Source: Plastoroseomonas hellenica (GTDB lineage: Bacteria; Pseudomonadota; Alphaproteobacteria; Acetobacterales; Acetobacteraceae). From it: a stretch of 64,000 nt of DNA. The first letter of the stretch is position 1. Each line of letters opens with the position of its first letter. The stretch is taken from positions 111,401 through 175,400 of the forward strand of contig NZ_JAAGBB010000010.1 in NCBI RefSeq assembly GCF_018129085.1, read 5' to 3'. Below the pieces are notes generated by a model, which saw only the letters and a program-made list of their open reading frames with translations, was not told where the DNA came from and ran no database searches. Positions 48,097 to 57,161 of this stretch are shown piece by piece. Position numbers and translations under genes: made by a program.

Positions 48097-48677
48097 CGTT
48101 CTCTCTCTTGGCCCGGGGGGAGGCGCGAGGGAAACGAACCAAAGACTGCGAGGTTTCGGATGGCGGATCACCCATTGTGCTGCATTGCGGTCCTGCAGTC
48201 GTTTTCGATGCGTCTGGGCTCAGGTGACCGTCGGCTCGCAACCCGCGCGTGCAACCTCGTACGCATGCCACGACAGCGGCCGCGCGTTAGCGGTCGGAAA
48301 AGCAAACCGAACACTGCCGGCGTGGCTCAGCCCCGGCCAAGCAGGACCGCGGCTCTCACCGAGGTCTGGAACTGGCCCAGCATTCGCCGGCAGCTCGGGC
48401 TCTCTCGCGAGTGCCCGATGGCGATCGTTCGATCACCGGCGGCGTTTCCGAAATCTGCGCGCAGGGAGCTCCCCCTCAACCCACGGCGGCGGCACGCACA
48501 GGGCACGAACAAGGGTCGCTACCACCGCCCGTCTGTGCGGCAGGTGGGCCCTGCGGCTATGCGGGGCCAGCCTCGCGGCTCATGGCCGGCACTGCATTTA
48601 TCCGTGTCATCGATGTTGGTACTGTGGGCAGAATCGAACCACGAGGCTTCCTGTGTCACAGACGGCCAAGACGGCCT
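48097..48677. other. intergenic, no gene seen
   Basis: A 581-base gap between divergent small genes. It includes a stretch near 48626-48645 (GGGCAGAATCGAACCACG) that superficially resembles a tRNA T-arm but does not pair. Confidence 0.35.
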
Positions 48678-49076
48678 ATGCCGTCGAGACGATCCCGAAC
48701 GCCAAGGTCAAAAATTCCCTATGGCAAAAACGCGAGCCTTGCTCGGCATGAGCCGTGCGTTCTCTGCGGATCCGCATCTCGGATGTTCGCAAACGGCGAC
48801 AACAGAGCCGTGGATTGCGAGGGTTGCGGCCGATATTTAATCGCCACCTCCGCAAGCGACATGGTGGACGAGCGCCGTGCCGAGGGCACATGGACGAAGC
48901 CCGACAGTGCGTTCGTTAGCGGGTTCATCCGCTACCATCGGGCGGCTGGCCAGGATGCCGACTGGGTTTTGGTGACGATAGCTACTTTTGAGCACCTTCG
49001 AGTGCCGCGCGCCGCGGCGACAGTTCACCCAGCCATCGGCCGACCTGGTTCCCGCGGCACCTCGCTTTCGAATTAG
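48678..49076 (+). CDS. small zinc-ribbon-like hypothetical protein (132 aa)
   Basis: From ATG 48678. Four cysteines in two CxxC pairs (HEPCVLCGSASRM and VDCEGCGRYLIATS) suggest a zinc ribbon near residues 30-55. A later helical, aromatic region follows (FVSGFIRYHRAAGQDADWVL). The tail (TVHPAIGRPGSRGTSLSN) is low-complexity. Zinc-ribbon proteins of this size often sit next to nucleic-acid enzymes, but none is near. The start is uncertain because no Shine-Dalgarno is evident and the ribbon begins about 25 residues in. Confidence 0.45.
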   Translation: MPSRRSRTPRSKIPYGKNASLARHEPCVLCGSASRMFANGDNRAVDCEGCGRYLIATSASDMVDERRAEGTWTKPDSAFVSGFIRYHRAAGQDADWVLVTIATFEHLRVPRAAATVHPAIGRPGSRGTSLSN

Positions 49077-49382
49077 CGCCGGCGCCGAGCAGTGGGGTTG
49101 GCCGCGCACGTGAGGAGGGGACCGGCCGCCAAGAATGGCACGCCCGAGAGATGCCGGCTTCAGGGGGTCAGTTATATCCGGCTATGCTCGTCGACTGTCG
49201 GCGCTAGCGTGTTGTATTGACGCTGCTACCGCGACGGGATTGGCCGCCCACGCCCGAAGACCTTTGACTCGCCGCCCAGGCCCCCGTGCCCGATGGGCAA
49301 TAAGTTCGGTACTTATCCGGAGCGATCAGTTGCGCCAGACTACGTCCGCGCAAGGCGCATACCGGCAACTCGCGGGGATCCG
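49077..49382. other. intergenic, no gene seen
   Basis: A 306-base gap upstream of the secreted-protein gene at 49383; it probably carries its promoter but no motif is evident. Confidence 0.4.
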
Positions 49383-50048
49383 ATGCAATCACTCATCGCA
49401 GTTTGCGCTGCCAGCTTCGTCCTGTTTTCGGTGGCAGCGCGTGCGCAGGACCCAGCCTGCCAACACCTGCGGTCGACGCTCGGCATCTATGAGACAGCAG
49501 ATCCGCGCGAGAGAATCCTGGAGATTTACGACGGGAACGCAGCGCAGGTACGGAATCTCGTGATGGGATTCGGCAACCCGCCTGCGCCCGATGGTAGCCT
49601 GTACGGCATGGTCGTCGGCGTGCGCTCTGTCGAGTGCCCTGCAGGCCAGAGCTCCTTTCGCACTGACGTTGCGCGCTTTGTTCTCGACCAAGGCGGCCAA
49701 GTGCGCCGGCTGCCGGGCCTACAGCTCCCTCAGGACGCGCGCCTGGTCGCCGTCAACGGACCGGAAAGCACTTCGGCGTGGCGCATCGTTCCGGGCTTTA
49801 TGTCAGGTCGCGCCAATGTCGCGATGGCGTACTTTGTCCAACAAGGAGCTGCCAACGAAGCGCTCCTCGGGTTCGTGAACAACGATCCCCAGAGTGCCGT
49901 GACTTGCGACCGATTTTCAGAAGGCATCCAGCCAGTTCCTTGTCAGCATAAATGGCAGGATCACGCAGTGATCCTGACTCCGCATCTCGCTGATTGTCTG
50001 AGCAGGGGCGGACCGCCTTTAGCCCGATGCTGCGGAGAGCTGGCGTAG
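49383..50048 (+). CDS. secreted hypothetical protein (221 aa)
   Basis: From ATG 49383. Residues 1-22 are a Sec signal peptide (MQSLIAVCAASFVLFSVAARAQ, cleavage after AQ or RA). The mature protein has several cysteines likely paired in the periplasm (DPACQHLRSTLG, VRSVECPAGQ, VTCDRFSEGIQPVPCQHKW, CLSRGGPPLARCCGEL). The middle is strand-rich (LYGMVVGVRSVE, AWRIVPGFMSGRANVAMAYF). I recognise no family. The opposite-strand frame overlapping it is shorter and lacks this organisation. Confidence 0.7.
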   Translation: MQSLIAVCAASFVLFSVAARAQDPACQHLRSTLGIYETADPRERILEIYDGNAAQVRNLVMGFGNPPAPDGSLYGMVVGVRSVECPAGQSSFRTDVARFVLDQGGQVRRLPGLQLPQDARLVAVNGPESTSAWRIVPGFMSGRANVAMAYFVQQGAANEALLGFVNNDPQSAVTCDRFSEGIQPVPCQHKWQDHAVILTPHLADCLSRGGPPLARCCGELA

Positions 50049-50632
50049 GAACCCGAAACAGGGTTGGGGATTCGGCGTTAGGCGAGAGGCCGCCGCATGG
50101 CCACTCCGAAGATGCTCGATCGCCGTTCGGACGAGGCCCATGCCACGGACTACGATCTCGCCCTTACGAACCCATCTGCGCCTGCTGGATGCAGCTGATA
50201 GGGGCTGCGACTGCGGCACTAGCGGCATGTCGTCCTGCGCCTGGATCCGATCGCAATCCCGATTTTGCCAGGCGCGGTCATGAGCAATATCGCGCGTGCC
50301 GGCGCTGGCTGCCGAAAAGCTCTCTGCAAGGACCTGCAGAGCCTCGCCTCGACAATCCAGCCCGCCTCGCATCATGGGCTTTGCCGTGGCCGCTGCGATG
50401 ACTCGTTGCGGGCGGCCGCCGTCCACCCGCCGTCCACCTTGCGCGGCGGTCGCTGTCCCGCCGCTTGGTGAGATCTGCGCAGACGAACGCCTGAACTTGA
50501 CGTCGCCCGAGCGCGGGACTCTCGACGGAAATCGCCTGGCTCTGCTCTGCCCAGACGGCGGCCGCTTGGAAGCCATCGCGAGACCAACGTTTTTGGGTGA
50601 GCCCTGCTGCCCTGCTGCTGCTCGACCGTGGG
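50049..50632. other. intergenic, no gene seen
   Basis: A 584-base region between the convergent secreted-protein and hybrid-kinase genes. No terminator or small gene is evident. Confidence 0.4.
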
Positions 50633-52399
50633 TCAGCGCTTGATGCTCGCCGCCAGCGCGGCGAGTGTCTCATTCAGTTGCGCGACGTTGATCGGCTTTG
50701 CCACCACCGGCACGTGCCGGAAAGTGTCCGGCAGAGCTTCCGGGCCGTAACCGGTGACGAAGGCGAATGGGATGTGCCGTTGCGCAAGAGAGGCGGCAAC
50801 ATCATCGACGCGATGGCCGCCAAGGTTAGCGTCAACGAGGGCCGCGTCGATCTCCTCACTGCCGATCAGAGCGATAGCCGCAGCAGCTGTCGCAGCCGGG
50901 CCAATGACGATGCAGCCAAGCCCGCTGAGTCGCGCCTCGAGATCCATTGCAATCACCAGCTCGTCGTCGACGACGAGAATGCGCCTGCCTTCCAGATTCG
51001 GAACCGTGTGCGGCGGGGCTGCCAAGCGCCTGCCGTTCGAGGGCGGAAGCCGGAGCGCCGGCGGTGACGGGTCATCCCGCAGCTGCAGCTGGAGATCGCA
51101 GGCGAGACCGCCGGGGCGGAACTCGATGGTGGCGCGGCCGCCAAACGCCTGTGTTGTCCGCTCGATGAGCGTCGTGCCGAAGCCGCGTGCCTGCGGGGGT
51201 CGCATATTGGGCACGCCGCTTTCACGCCAGTGGATGACGACCTCACGCTCCCTATCGGGCATGTGGGCCCAGGTAATATTCAGCCGTCCGTTGGGAGTCG
51301 ACAGCGCACCATATTTCCGCGCGTTGGTGGCGAGCTCGTGCAGTACCAGCCCGATCTGGACCACCGCCTGCGGGTCAAGGTCAACCCGGGGACCGTCCGC
51401 ATAAATGCGCGCACCCCCAGCGAGTATGACCTGCTCGTGGACCAAATCCGCGAGCGTCGTCCCGCGCATTTGGCCCAACATTAGAAGATCGTGGGCGCGT
51501 GCGAGCGCTTCGACCCGACCGGTGAAGCTTTCGGCGAATTCCTCGGGCGAGGACGTCTTCAACAGCGATTGGCTGGCAAGCGCCGTCACGATTGCCAGAG
51601 TGTTCTTCACCCGGTGATTGAGTTCATCGAACAGGAGCCGCTGCAGCGCCTCACTGCGTTTGCGCTCCGTAACATCGCGGGCGACCTTCGAAGCACCCAC
51701 AATTCGCCCGTGGCGGTCGCGCAGCGGCGAGACCGTCAGTGAGATGTCGACGCGCTGGCCGCCCTTCGTCATACGGACCGTGTCGTAATGCGATATGCGC
51801 TCGCCCCGCTTCAGCTTCGCCAGGATCTGCTGTTCCTCCGAATGTAATTCGGGTGGAATGATTTTCAGGATCGACTGGCCAACCATCTCCTCGGGCTCAT
51901 AACCGAAGACCCTGGTCGCCGCAGCGTTCCAGGAGGTGATGACACCGTCCAAGTTCTTGCTGATGATGACGTCATCGGAGGACGCCACGATGGCTGCCAG
52001 CCGAGCAGCCTCGATATCGCCCTGTCCCGAGTGGGGGACGTCGATCAGCAGGTTGACAGTACCGATCACTCGGCCGTTTTCGTCGCGCAGCAAGCTCGGG
52101 TGCGGCACTGCGGAGAAGCGCGAACCATCCCTCCGCTGCGCATAAAGCTCAACCGTCGGCGGCAGCTCCCCATCCCGCAACAGGCGAGCGGTCGGCCACT
52201 CCTCCGGGGCGAGCGGAACGCCATTCGGCATGAAGAGGCGCATAGGGCCGGCTGAGAGGGGCTCGCCGCAAGGCGGCCGGCACTGCCAAAGCTCCGCCGC
52301 AGCGTCATTGTAGAATGCGAGGCGATTCTCCGAATCAGTCATGTATGCGGGGACAGAGAGAGCTGCGAGCAAATCGGTGCCCGGGATCATCGGATGCAT
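50633..52399 (-). CDS. PAS-PAS HWE/HisKA_2 histidine kinase with C-terminal receiver domain
   Basis: A 588-residue soluble hybrid kinase. Two PAS folds (about 5-120 and 130-245: DDVIISKNLDGVITSWNAAA, RDRHGRIVGASKVARDVTER) precede the histidine kinase. The phosphoacceptor is His262 in FDELNHRVKNTLAIVTALAS. The ATPase part has His354 in LVLHELATNARKYGALS and Trp391-x-Glu393. A receiver follows from about 472: ILVVDDELVIAMDLEARLSG with Asp478/479, phospho-Asp523 (AALVDANLGG) and Lys568 (VVAKPIN). This order is typical of alphaproteobacterial light- or stress-signalling kinases. Start at 52397-52399 (MHPM) or 9 bases later. No partner regulator adjoins. Confidence 0.94.
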   Translation of the reverse strand: MHPMIPGTDLLAALSVPAYMTDSENRLAFYNDAAAELWQCRPPCGEPLSAGPMRLFMPNGVPLAPEEWPTARLLRDGELPPTVELYAQRRDGSRFSAVPHPSLLRDENGRVIGTVNLLIDVPHSGQGDIEAARLAAIVASSDDVIISKNLDGVITSWNAAATRVFGYEPEEMVGQSILKIIPPELHSEEQQILAKLKRGERISHYDTVRMTKGGQRVDISLTVSPLRDRHGRIVGASKVARDVTERKRSEALQRLLFDELNHRVKNTLAIVTALASQSLLKTSSPEEFAESFTGRVEALARAHDLLMLGQMRGTTLADLVHEQVILAGGARIYADGPRVDLDPQAVVQIGLVLHELATNARKYGALSTPNGRLNITWAHMPDREREVVIHWRESGVPNMRPPQARGFGTTLIERTTQAFGGRATIEFRPGGLACDLQLQLRDDPSPPALRLPPSNGRRLAAPPHTVPNLEGRRILVVDDELVIAMDLEARLSGLGCIVIGPAATAAAAIALIGSEEIDAALVDANLGGHRVDDVAASLAQRHIPFAFVTGYGPEALPDTFRHVPVVAKPINVAQLNETLAALAASIKR

Positions 52400-53099
52400 T
52401 CTTCCCGCCCTTGCCGGGTTGGCGCAGACAACGCGTTCTGCGGCCGCCGCTCGCACGCTGTGCCCGAGCAAGTGTGCGCTGCCCCGACAAGCAATTTGCG
52501 TTGTCGCGTCATACGCCTTCGGGCCGCCGCATCTGTAACCGACGTGGAGTGCAGGCGCCGCCGCCAGCTGTCCCAGAGGGGCGCGCGACCACCGAACCGC
52601 AGGCGGAGCACGCCCTCGTCGTTACAGCACTGAAGTTGTTGCGCGGGACGAAGACGAACAAACGGTCATTACCTTCATTCTGCACTCGGCAGCGGACGAT
52701 CCTGAGCGGGGGCCCAGAGCCCAGCGTGGCCGATGACCTAATATTCCTACCAATGATACGATCCAAGGAGCGGGCACCGAACCGAAGGGGCAAATGTCGG
52801 GCACGGGTTACTCACCCGGTGTGGTTCTGCAGGAACGGCAATTTCGCTCGGGAGTTGCCCTACTCAAACCCTGCTCTGCCTGGACGCACCAGCACGGCGC
52901 CCTGCGGTCCGGAGGAGACGAGATTTCAGAGTGGAGTTTGGGGCCGGTGCCGGGCGCCGTCCGGAGACGTTTGTGCCGGCGGCGTCGCCGGGCCCTCTGC
53001 CGGCTTTGCGGACCCAAGGCCTGTACCCGGACGTCGTCAAGGCCCAAGCGGTCGCGATGGGGCTCCCCTCACCGCCCAAGGACCGGCGGCGCGCCGGCG
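52400..53099. other. gene-poor region
   Basis: A 700-base gap. A plus-strand frame near 52931 reads PALRTQGLYPDVVKAQAVAM, which looks natural, but its ends are low-complexity and no family is recognised. Confidence 0.35.
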
Positions 53100-53900
53100 T
53101 CACCTCCGGTTTTGCGTGGGCACGTGGTGAACTGTCAGCTGCGGCGTGTCCCCTCTCTCCCAGGCGTTTGCGCCGCGAGCAGGCGTGGGGACAGGGATGT
53201 CGGCCCTGGCACGCCGGTTATCCGACGTGGAGACACGAAGGTTCCGGTCGCGCTCCGCGATCAGCGCCGGGTCTAGCTGCCCATCGCGTGTGTAGCCCAT
53301 CATCAGTTGGGGAATGCCGAACGGCAGAGTGTCACCTCTGTCGATCTGCCACGTGTGCCACGTTTTGCCGTAGGTGGTCGCAAGTGACCGCATCGCCACG
53401 GTTTCGACCGCATCAGGAATGCCTGGCATTGCGAGCAGACCGGAGGTCGTCTCATAAGCGTGGCTGTGCCAGAGCTGCCTCTCGTCGTCAGGGAGCTGCT
53501 CAAATAGACGTTCCGAGATGATGTATTCAATGCCAATCAAGCGCGCTTGCTCGTTGTTTGCGTCGAAAATTATGCATTGATGAAAGTCTTCAGTGAGGTG
53601 AGTACAGAAGTGATGTGCTTCTACAGGCCTACCCATGTCGTCCGCATAGAAGTGGAAGCCGTTAAGGTACAAATTCATAGCGTTCAAGGGCGCCTTGCCT
53701 TGGAGAAAGGCCGCACCGGCCTCGAGCGCTCTGCTTCGCGCCGACTGCGGATCTCCAGCCGCAGCCGGCCCGGCGGGATGAGGGTGTGGCTGTGGCGCTT
53801 GCGCATGAGCGGCACCGCATGCACAGACCGTCGCCGCAGTTGTCAGCAGAAGCGACGTACCCAAGCTGCGCCGGTGCAACTTCGACTGAAGCCGGTTCAT
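53100..53900 (-). CDS. DUF1264 (oil-body-associated-protein-like) secreted protein
   Basis: A 266-residue protein with an N-terminal signal (RRSLGTSLLLTTAATVCACG, then AAHAQ). The core is DUF1264, the family of plant oil-body-associated proteins and their bacterial relatives: FYADDMGRPVEAHHFCTHLT, EDFHQCIIFDANNEQARLIG, IEYIISERLFEQLPDDERQL, WHSHAYETTSGLL. The AHHFC and HSHAYE blocks are the conserved parts. The function is unknown; plant members associate with lipid bodies. Start ATG 53898-53900 (MNRLQSKLHRRSLG). The last 50 residues (DNRRARADIPVPTPARG) look disordered. Confidence 0.92.
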   Translation of the reverse strand: MNRLQSKLHRRSLGTSLLLTTAATVCACGAAHAQAPQPHPHPAGPAAAGDPQSARSRALEAGAAFLQGKAPLNAMNLYLNGFHFYADDMGRPVEAHHFCTHLTEDFHQCIIFDANNEQARLIGIEYIISERLFEQLPDDERQLWHSHAYETTSGLLAMPGIPDAVETVAMRSLATTYGKTWHTWQIDRGDTLPFGIPQLMMGYTRDGQLDPALIAERDRNLRVSTSDNRRARADIPVPTPARGANAWERGDTPQLTVHHVPTQNRR

Positions 53901-54464
53901 CTCAATACTCCATGCGGGCGACGTGCTGACCCGGGGGTGTTCTGGTCGGCGTGAGACCACGTCGCTTCAGACGGCAATGCCGACAGGAGGCCTGAGGTTG
54001 CGGTCGGGTCGGCGCGTCGGCCAGGACTCGAGCAGTACTCGCCTTCCCTCAAAACGACCTACCATCAGCTGCTGCTTGCGACCAGGCGGGAGCCATATTG
54101 CTGGTCAGGAGCCGGCGCCGCGCAACTCTCTCGGCGAGCGGTAATCCGGTTGGCTGACAGGCAGCCGCCGCGCGCCTCAGTGGGCTGGGTGCCGCCGTTT
54201 AGCTCCGTTCGCAGGCGACCACGCGAGGCGCCCTAGAGACGCTGCATCGCGCGCGGTGCTGCGCTGAAGCTTCCTATCCCCGGGGTGCGCCAGAGCGCGC
54301 GAAGTTCCACTTCGGCCGGAGCGGATTGATCCATGTTAAAGCGCGGCGCTTCGGTGTGGGAAATCATCCGAGAATGCGCGGCCTCAACGTCGCTGCTGAA
54401 TTGTATCCAGGAGGAGGATACGCTGTCAGCGGTTGCTTCAACCCGCATGGGTGGGTGAGTCGAT
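53901..54464. other. intergenic, no gene seen
   Basis: A 564-base region. In it, a minus-strand frame contains a short KSAARVIIEGHIDS that recalls an OmpA-type segment, but nothing supports a full domain. Confidence 0.3.
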
Positions 54465-54665
54465 ATGGCCTTCGATGATGACCCGCGCGGCAGACTTTCG
54501 CTCGGTGGGTTGAAACGCTCCAGACGTCGCCGGCCTGGCCCCCAGGTCGCGCTGCCGATTGATGACGATGCAGAAGCCCGTCGCGGCGCTCCCTGGGAAC
54601 GGCGCGAGGACGAGGACAGGCCGCTACCACACGGGAGCGCGGTGGATGAAGACCACGATCTATAG
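54465..54665 (+). CDS. possible small charged hypothetical protein (66 aa), weak
   Basis: From ATG 54465: MAFDDDPRGRLSLGGLKRSR followed by RRRPGPQVALPIDDDAEARR and an acidic/basic tail. It is highly charged, without hydrophobic core, and therefore either disordered or non-coding. No family is known. Confidence 0.3.
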   Translation: MAFDDDPRGRLSLGGLKRSRRRRPGPQVALPIDDDAEARRGAPWERREDEDRPLPHGSAVDEDHDL

Positions 54666-54714
54666 GTGATCGCGCAACCGGCCCGGCCGACGCAGGCGTC
54701 TGCCGTCGGCGACC

Positions 54715-55107
54715 TCAATCCCGGAGGTGGAATGCCGGCAGTGCCCGAACCTCTTCCCGGCTCATTTGGAGCTGAAAGCGTCGCTGTGTGCCATCGTACC
54801 GCAGCTGTGAGAAGGGTACCGCCACGTGCTTCTCGGTGAAGCCGAGCCGTCCCTCCAGCTCGATGACCGCGGTTTCCACCCGGCCTTCGGCGTCGAGGAT
54901 CAAGTCCTCGATTTCACCGATCTCGACATTGTCGGAGCTGTAGACGTCGCGCTCCAGCAGCGCTTTGACACGCCGCTGATCCGCCACTGGTGAGGCCGGG
55001 CTCGCCGTTCTGGCCGCAGTCGATTGCGCAAGTGCTGCCGGGACCGCGGCAGTGACGATGACGGTGCAGGCGAGCCCACCGGCCAGGATTTCTCGGCGCG
55101 TGCGCAT
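54715..55107 (-). CDS. exported PRC-barrel domain protein
   Basis: A 130-residue protein. The Tat-like leader (MRTRREILAGGLACTVIVTA, with VPAALAQ) is followed by a PRC-barrel: VKALLERDVYSSDNVEIGEI, EDLILDAEGRVETAVIELEG, GFTEKHVAVPFSQLRY. PRC-barrels are small beta-barrel modules (first seen in photosynthetic reaction centre H subunit and RimM) used as stress-linked scaffold or sensor modules in alphaproteobacteria. The start is ATG 55105-55107. It lies 92 bases from the DUF892 gene on the same strand and may be co-transcribed downstream of it. Confidence 0.92.
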   Translation of the reverse strand: MRTRREILAGGLACTVIVTAAVPAALAQSTAARTASPASPVADQRRVKALLERDVYSSDNVEIGEIEDLILDAEGRVETAVIELEGRLGFTEKHVAVPFSQLRYDGTQRRFQLQMSREEVRALPAFHLRD

Positions 55108-55198
55108 GGAGGAACCACTCCCATTCTGATGCACAATCTGCCCGGCCACTGGCGGCCGGGCGCTGTCGAGACCGTCGTCTGGCGACCGAAGAGAAGCT

Positions 55199-55702
55199 CT
55201 AAGCCGCTTTGCGGTTCACTTTGCTCTCGGCGATTGCTGTGAGCTTCTTGTCGGTTGCCTTCTCCTCGTCGAGATTGGCCGCAAGCAGGCCGGCGCAGTC
55301 CTCTCGTCCCAGCTGCTTAGCGAATGCGACCAAGGTGCCGTAGCGCGTAATTTCGTAGTGCTCGACGGCCTGGGCGGCCGCGAGCATTGCGGCGTCACAG
55401 ACTTCCGGATCGTCGGTATCGCCCATGATTTCACTGGCCTCGTCGAGGATGCCGTCCATGGCTGCACACGTCGTGCCCTTGATCTCTTGACCGTGCTGTT
55501 TGAACACTTGCTCCAGCCGCCCGATTTGATTCTGTGTCTCCGTGAGATGGTGCTGGAAGGCGGCCTTGAGCTCCGGATCAGTCGCCTTTTCGCTCATATC
55601 GGGCAGGTTTTTCGCGATCTGTTTTTCGGCATAGTAGATGTCCTGAAGCATGTGGACGAACAGATCATCGAAGGTCTTGATCGGCTTTGAGAAGAGACCC
55701 AT
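55199..55702 (-). CDS. DUF892 (YciE/YciF) ferritin-like protein
   Basis: A 167-residue DUF892 protein of standard length. The family's opening MGLFSKPIKTFDDLFVHMLQ is present, followed by DIYYAEKQIAKNLPDMSEKA, HHLTETQNQIGRLEQVFKQH, QAVEHYEITRYGTLVAFAKQ and LDEEKATDKKLTAIAESKVN. The metal-site type E..H and EH pairs of the ferritin-like bundle are visible. It is the second DUF892 of the window and lacks the acidic/basic tail of the 42556 gene. It is just upstream of a PRC-barrel gene on the same strand, so the two may form a stress operon. An imperfect EcfG-like sequence (GcAAC-N17-CGTT on the minus strand, 55786-55811) lies upstream. Confidence 0.95.
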   Translation of the reverse strand: MGLFSKPIKTFDDLFVHMLQDIYYAEKQIAKNLPDMSEKATDPELKAAFQHHLTETQNQIGRLEQVFKQHGQEIKGTTCAAMDGILDEASEIMGDTDDPEVCDAAMLAAAQAVEHYEITRYGTLVAFAKQLGREDCAGLLAANLDEEKATDKKLTAIAESKVNRKAA

Positions 55703-55886
55703 TGCGTTGTCCTCCTGCGGTCGCGTGCGTGCGTGGGCGTGCCCCGCCGGCACTTGACCAGCGCCGGAGGTGGAGCTGCGGCGAGAACGCGCGTCGCGGC
55801 CGCCAAGTTGCTGGCGCGTGAGACCCGGGAATGATGCCAGTCTTTGCCGCGGCTGCCGGAGGGAACGCCCGGGGCGAGGCGCCGCG

Positions 55887-56327
55887 TCAGAGCTGGAGCG
55901 CGTTGCGCGCGGCGCGACGGCCCGAGAGGAAGCGGTCCAGAGGCCGGCCTCCCGCGATCGAGGCGCGCCGGAGTAACCACCGGTCTGCCCTTGGCAAGGC
56001 CCTCCATGGCCGGCGCAGCACGGCATCCCGCGGATCGGGCCGCCAGATGATCGGATCCGCGCCGAGCAGGCCGCCCGCTTCCTGCATCGCCCCGTCCAGG
56101 TTCTCCCAAAGATAGGGATGCGCGGGGGTAAAGCCGCACACCCGGAGGAGGTGTCCCCTAACCTCCCAGCCGAACAGGATTTCCCGAAGAGAGGGCAGGC
56201 GCATCTCGCCTTCCTCCGGGCCGCATTCCACTGCCAGGCCGGTGCAGCCTTGCAACGCCGCCGCCATGGCCTGGAGCTTCGGCGGCTCAAGACCTGGGAA
56301 CTGCCAGGCTCCCACCGTCAAACCCAT
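55887..56327 (-). CDS. hypothetical protein overlapping the toxin-like gene (146 aa)
   Basis: From ATG 56325-56327 (MGLTVGAWQFPGLEPPKLQA). A mixed alpha/beta profile follows (MAAALQGCTGLAVECGPEEG, EMRLPSLREILFGWEVRGHL, LRVCGFTPAHPYLWENLDGA, MQEAGGLLGADPIIWRPD), then a basic tail. No family is recognised. Its start lies 41 bases inside the end of the upstream toxin-like gene in another frame, which suggests coupled translation. By position it is a candidate immunity or accessory protein for that gene. That role is inference. Confidence 0.6.
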   Translation of the reverse strand: MGLTVGAWQFPGLEPPKLQAMAAALQGCTGLAVECGPEEGEMRLPSLREILFGWEVRGHLLRVCGFTPAHPYLWENLDGAMQEAGGLLGADPIIWRPDPRDAVLRRPWRALPRADRWLLRRASIAGGRPLDRFLSGRRAARNALQL

Positions 56328-57161
56328 TGGTGCTGCTCCCCGGGGATGCCCGTTTCGGCGCTTTGCCGCCGGCCGCGGCACCGGCGGCGACGGATCCGCC
56401 GACGATACTAATCTCCGCGCCGGCCTTCAGCCCGAGATGAAGCAGCATGGGTGTCCGCGACCAGGCGGGCACGACAATCCCAGCCTGTTGCAGGACGCGC
56501 CGCGCGGTCGTGGTGCAGTTGGGGCCAAGATGCCCCCAGCTCTGCGTGCCAGCCTCCATCAGCATCCGGCGGGCAGCATCGGCGCCTGTCGCCTGCCCAG
56601 GCGTGACGGCGAGCTCCGTCACCACATACTTCGCACCCGGCGCGCCCGACATATACCGCACGCCGCCGAGTGGCCGACCGGCGAAGTGGAACCAGGCGGT
56701 CGTGCCTCCCTGGCGGATGCCGATCGCATTGTGCCCCATCTCCAGAGCGCTGCGATGCATGTATGCGACCGCGACACGCTCGGAGGCATGCCCGGCACCG
56801 GCGATCGCGATGCGGCGCGCGACCCCCATGGCGATGCTCGGTCCAACACCGGCCGCGAGATCGGCACCGACGCCGATGTAGCGTGCGGTGTCGTCGCCCG
56901 CGCCGAAGCCGCGCGCGACCGCCTCCGTTCCTTGCTGGGTGAAGCCGGACTTCACCTCGCCGGAAGTGACGCTGCGGAAGCCAGCGACCACAGTATCCGC
57001 GCCATGGGCGATGAGGATAACACCGCCCACTTGCGTGACGCCGGTGGGTGCGGCGACGCCACCGGCGCCGAGTGCGATCTCCAGCCCGCCGCCAACATCT
57101 GCAGGACCCCGGTGACGACGCTGCCGAAGGAGCCACCCGACGGCTGGGATATGTCGCTCAT
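56287..57161 (-). CDS. toxin-like protein with papain-type H...C domain; frame break near its 5' end
   Basis: Two frames make up what looks like one gene. The start ATG 57159-57161 reads MSDISQPSGGSFGSVVTGVL, but the body (GGGLEIALGAGGVAAPTGVT, QVGGVILIAHGADTVVAGFR) is in another frame, so an indel must lie near 57085-57100 (or a sequencing error). After a hydrophobic glycine-rich part, a C-terminal domain has HNAIGIRQGGTTAWFHFAGR (His codon 56731-56733) and GPNCTTTARRVLQQAGIVVP (Cys codon 56515-56517). His before Cys suits permuted NlpC/P60-type papain folds, as in contact-dependent or type VI effector toxins. The hydrophobic region plus catalytic tail resembles such effectors. The next gene could encode the immunity protein. 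Confidence 0.5.

Noticed and set aside
48601..48660. A segment resembling the T-arm of a tRNA (GGGCAGAATCGAACCACG)
   Set aside because: The flanking bases do not pair as a T-stem, and no acceptor, D or anticodon arm can be drawn on either strand.
54233..54718. OmpA-like segment (KSAARVIIEGHIDS) on the minus strand
   Set aside because: It is too short, sits in a frame that stops soon after, and no neighbouring OmpA motif was found.
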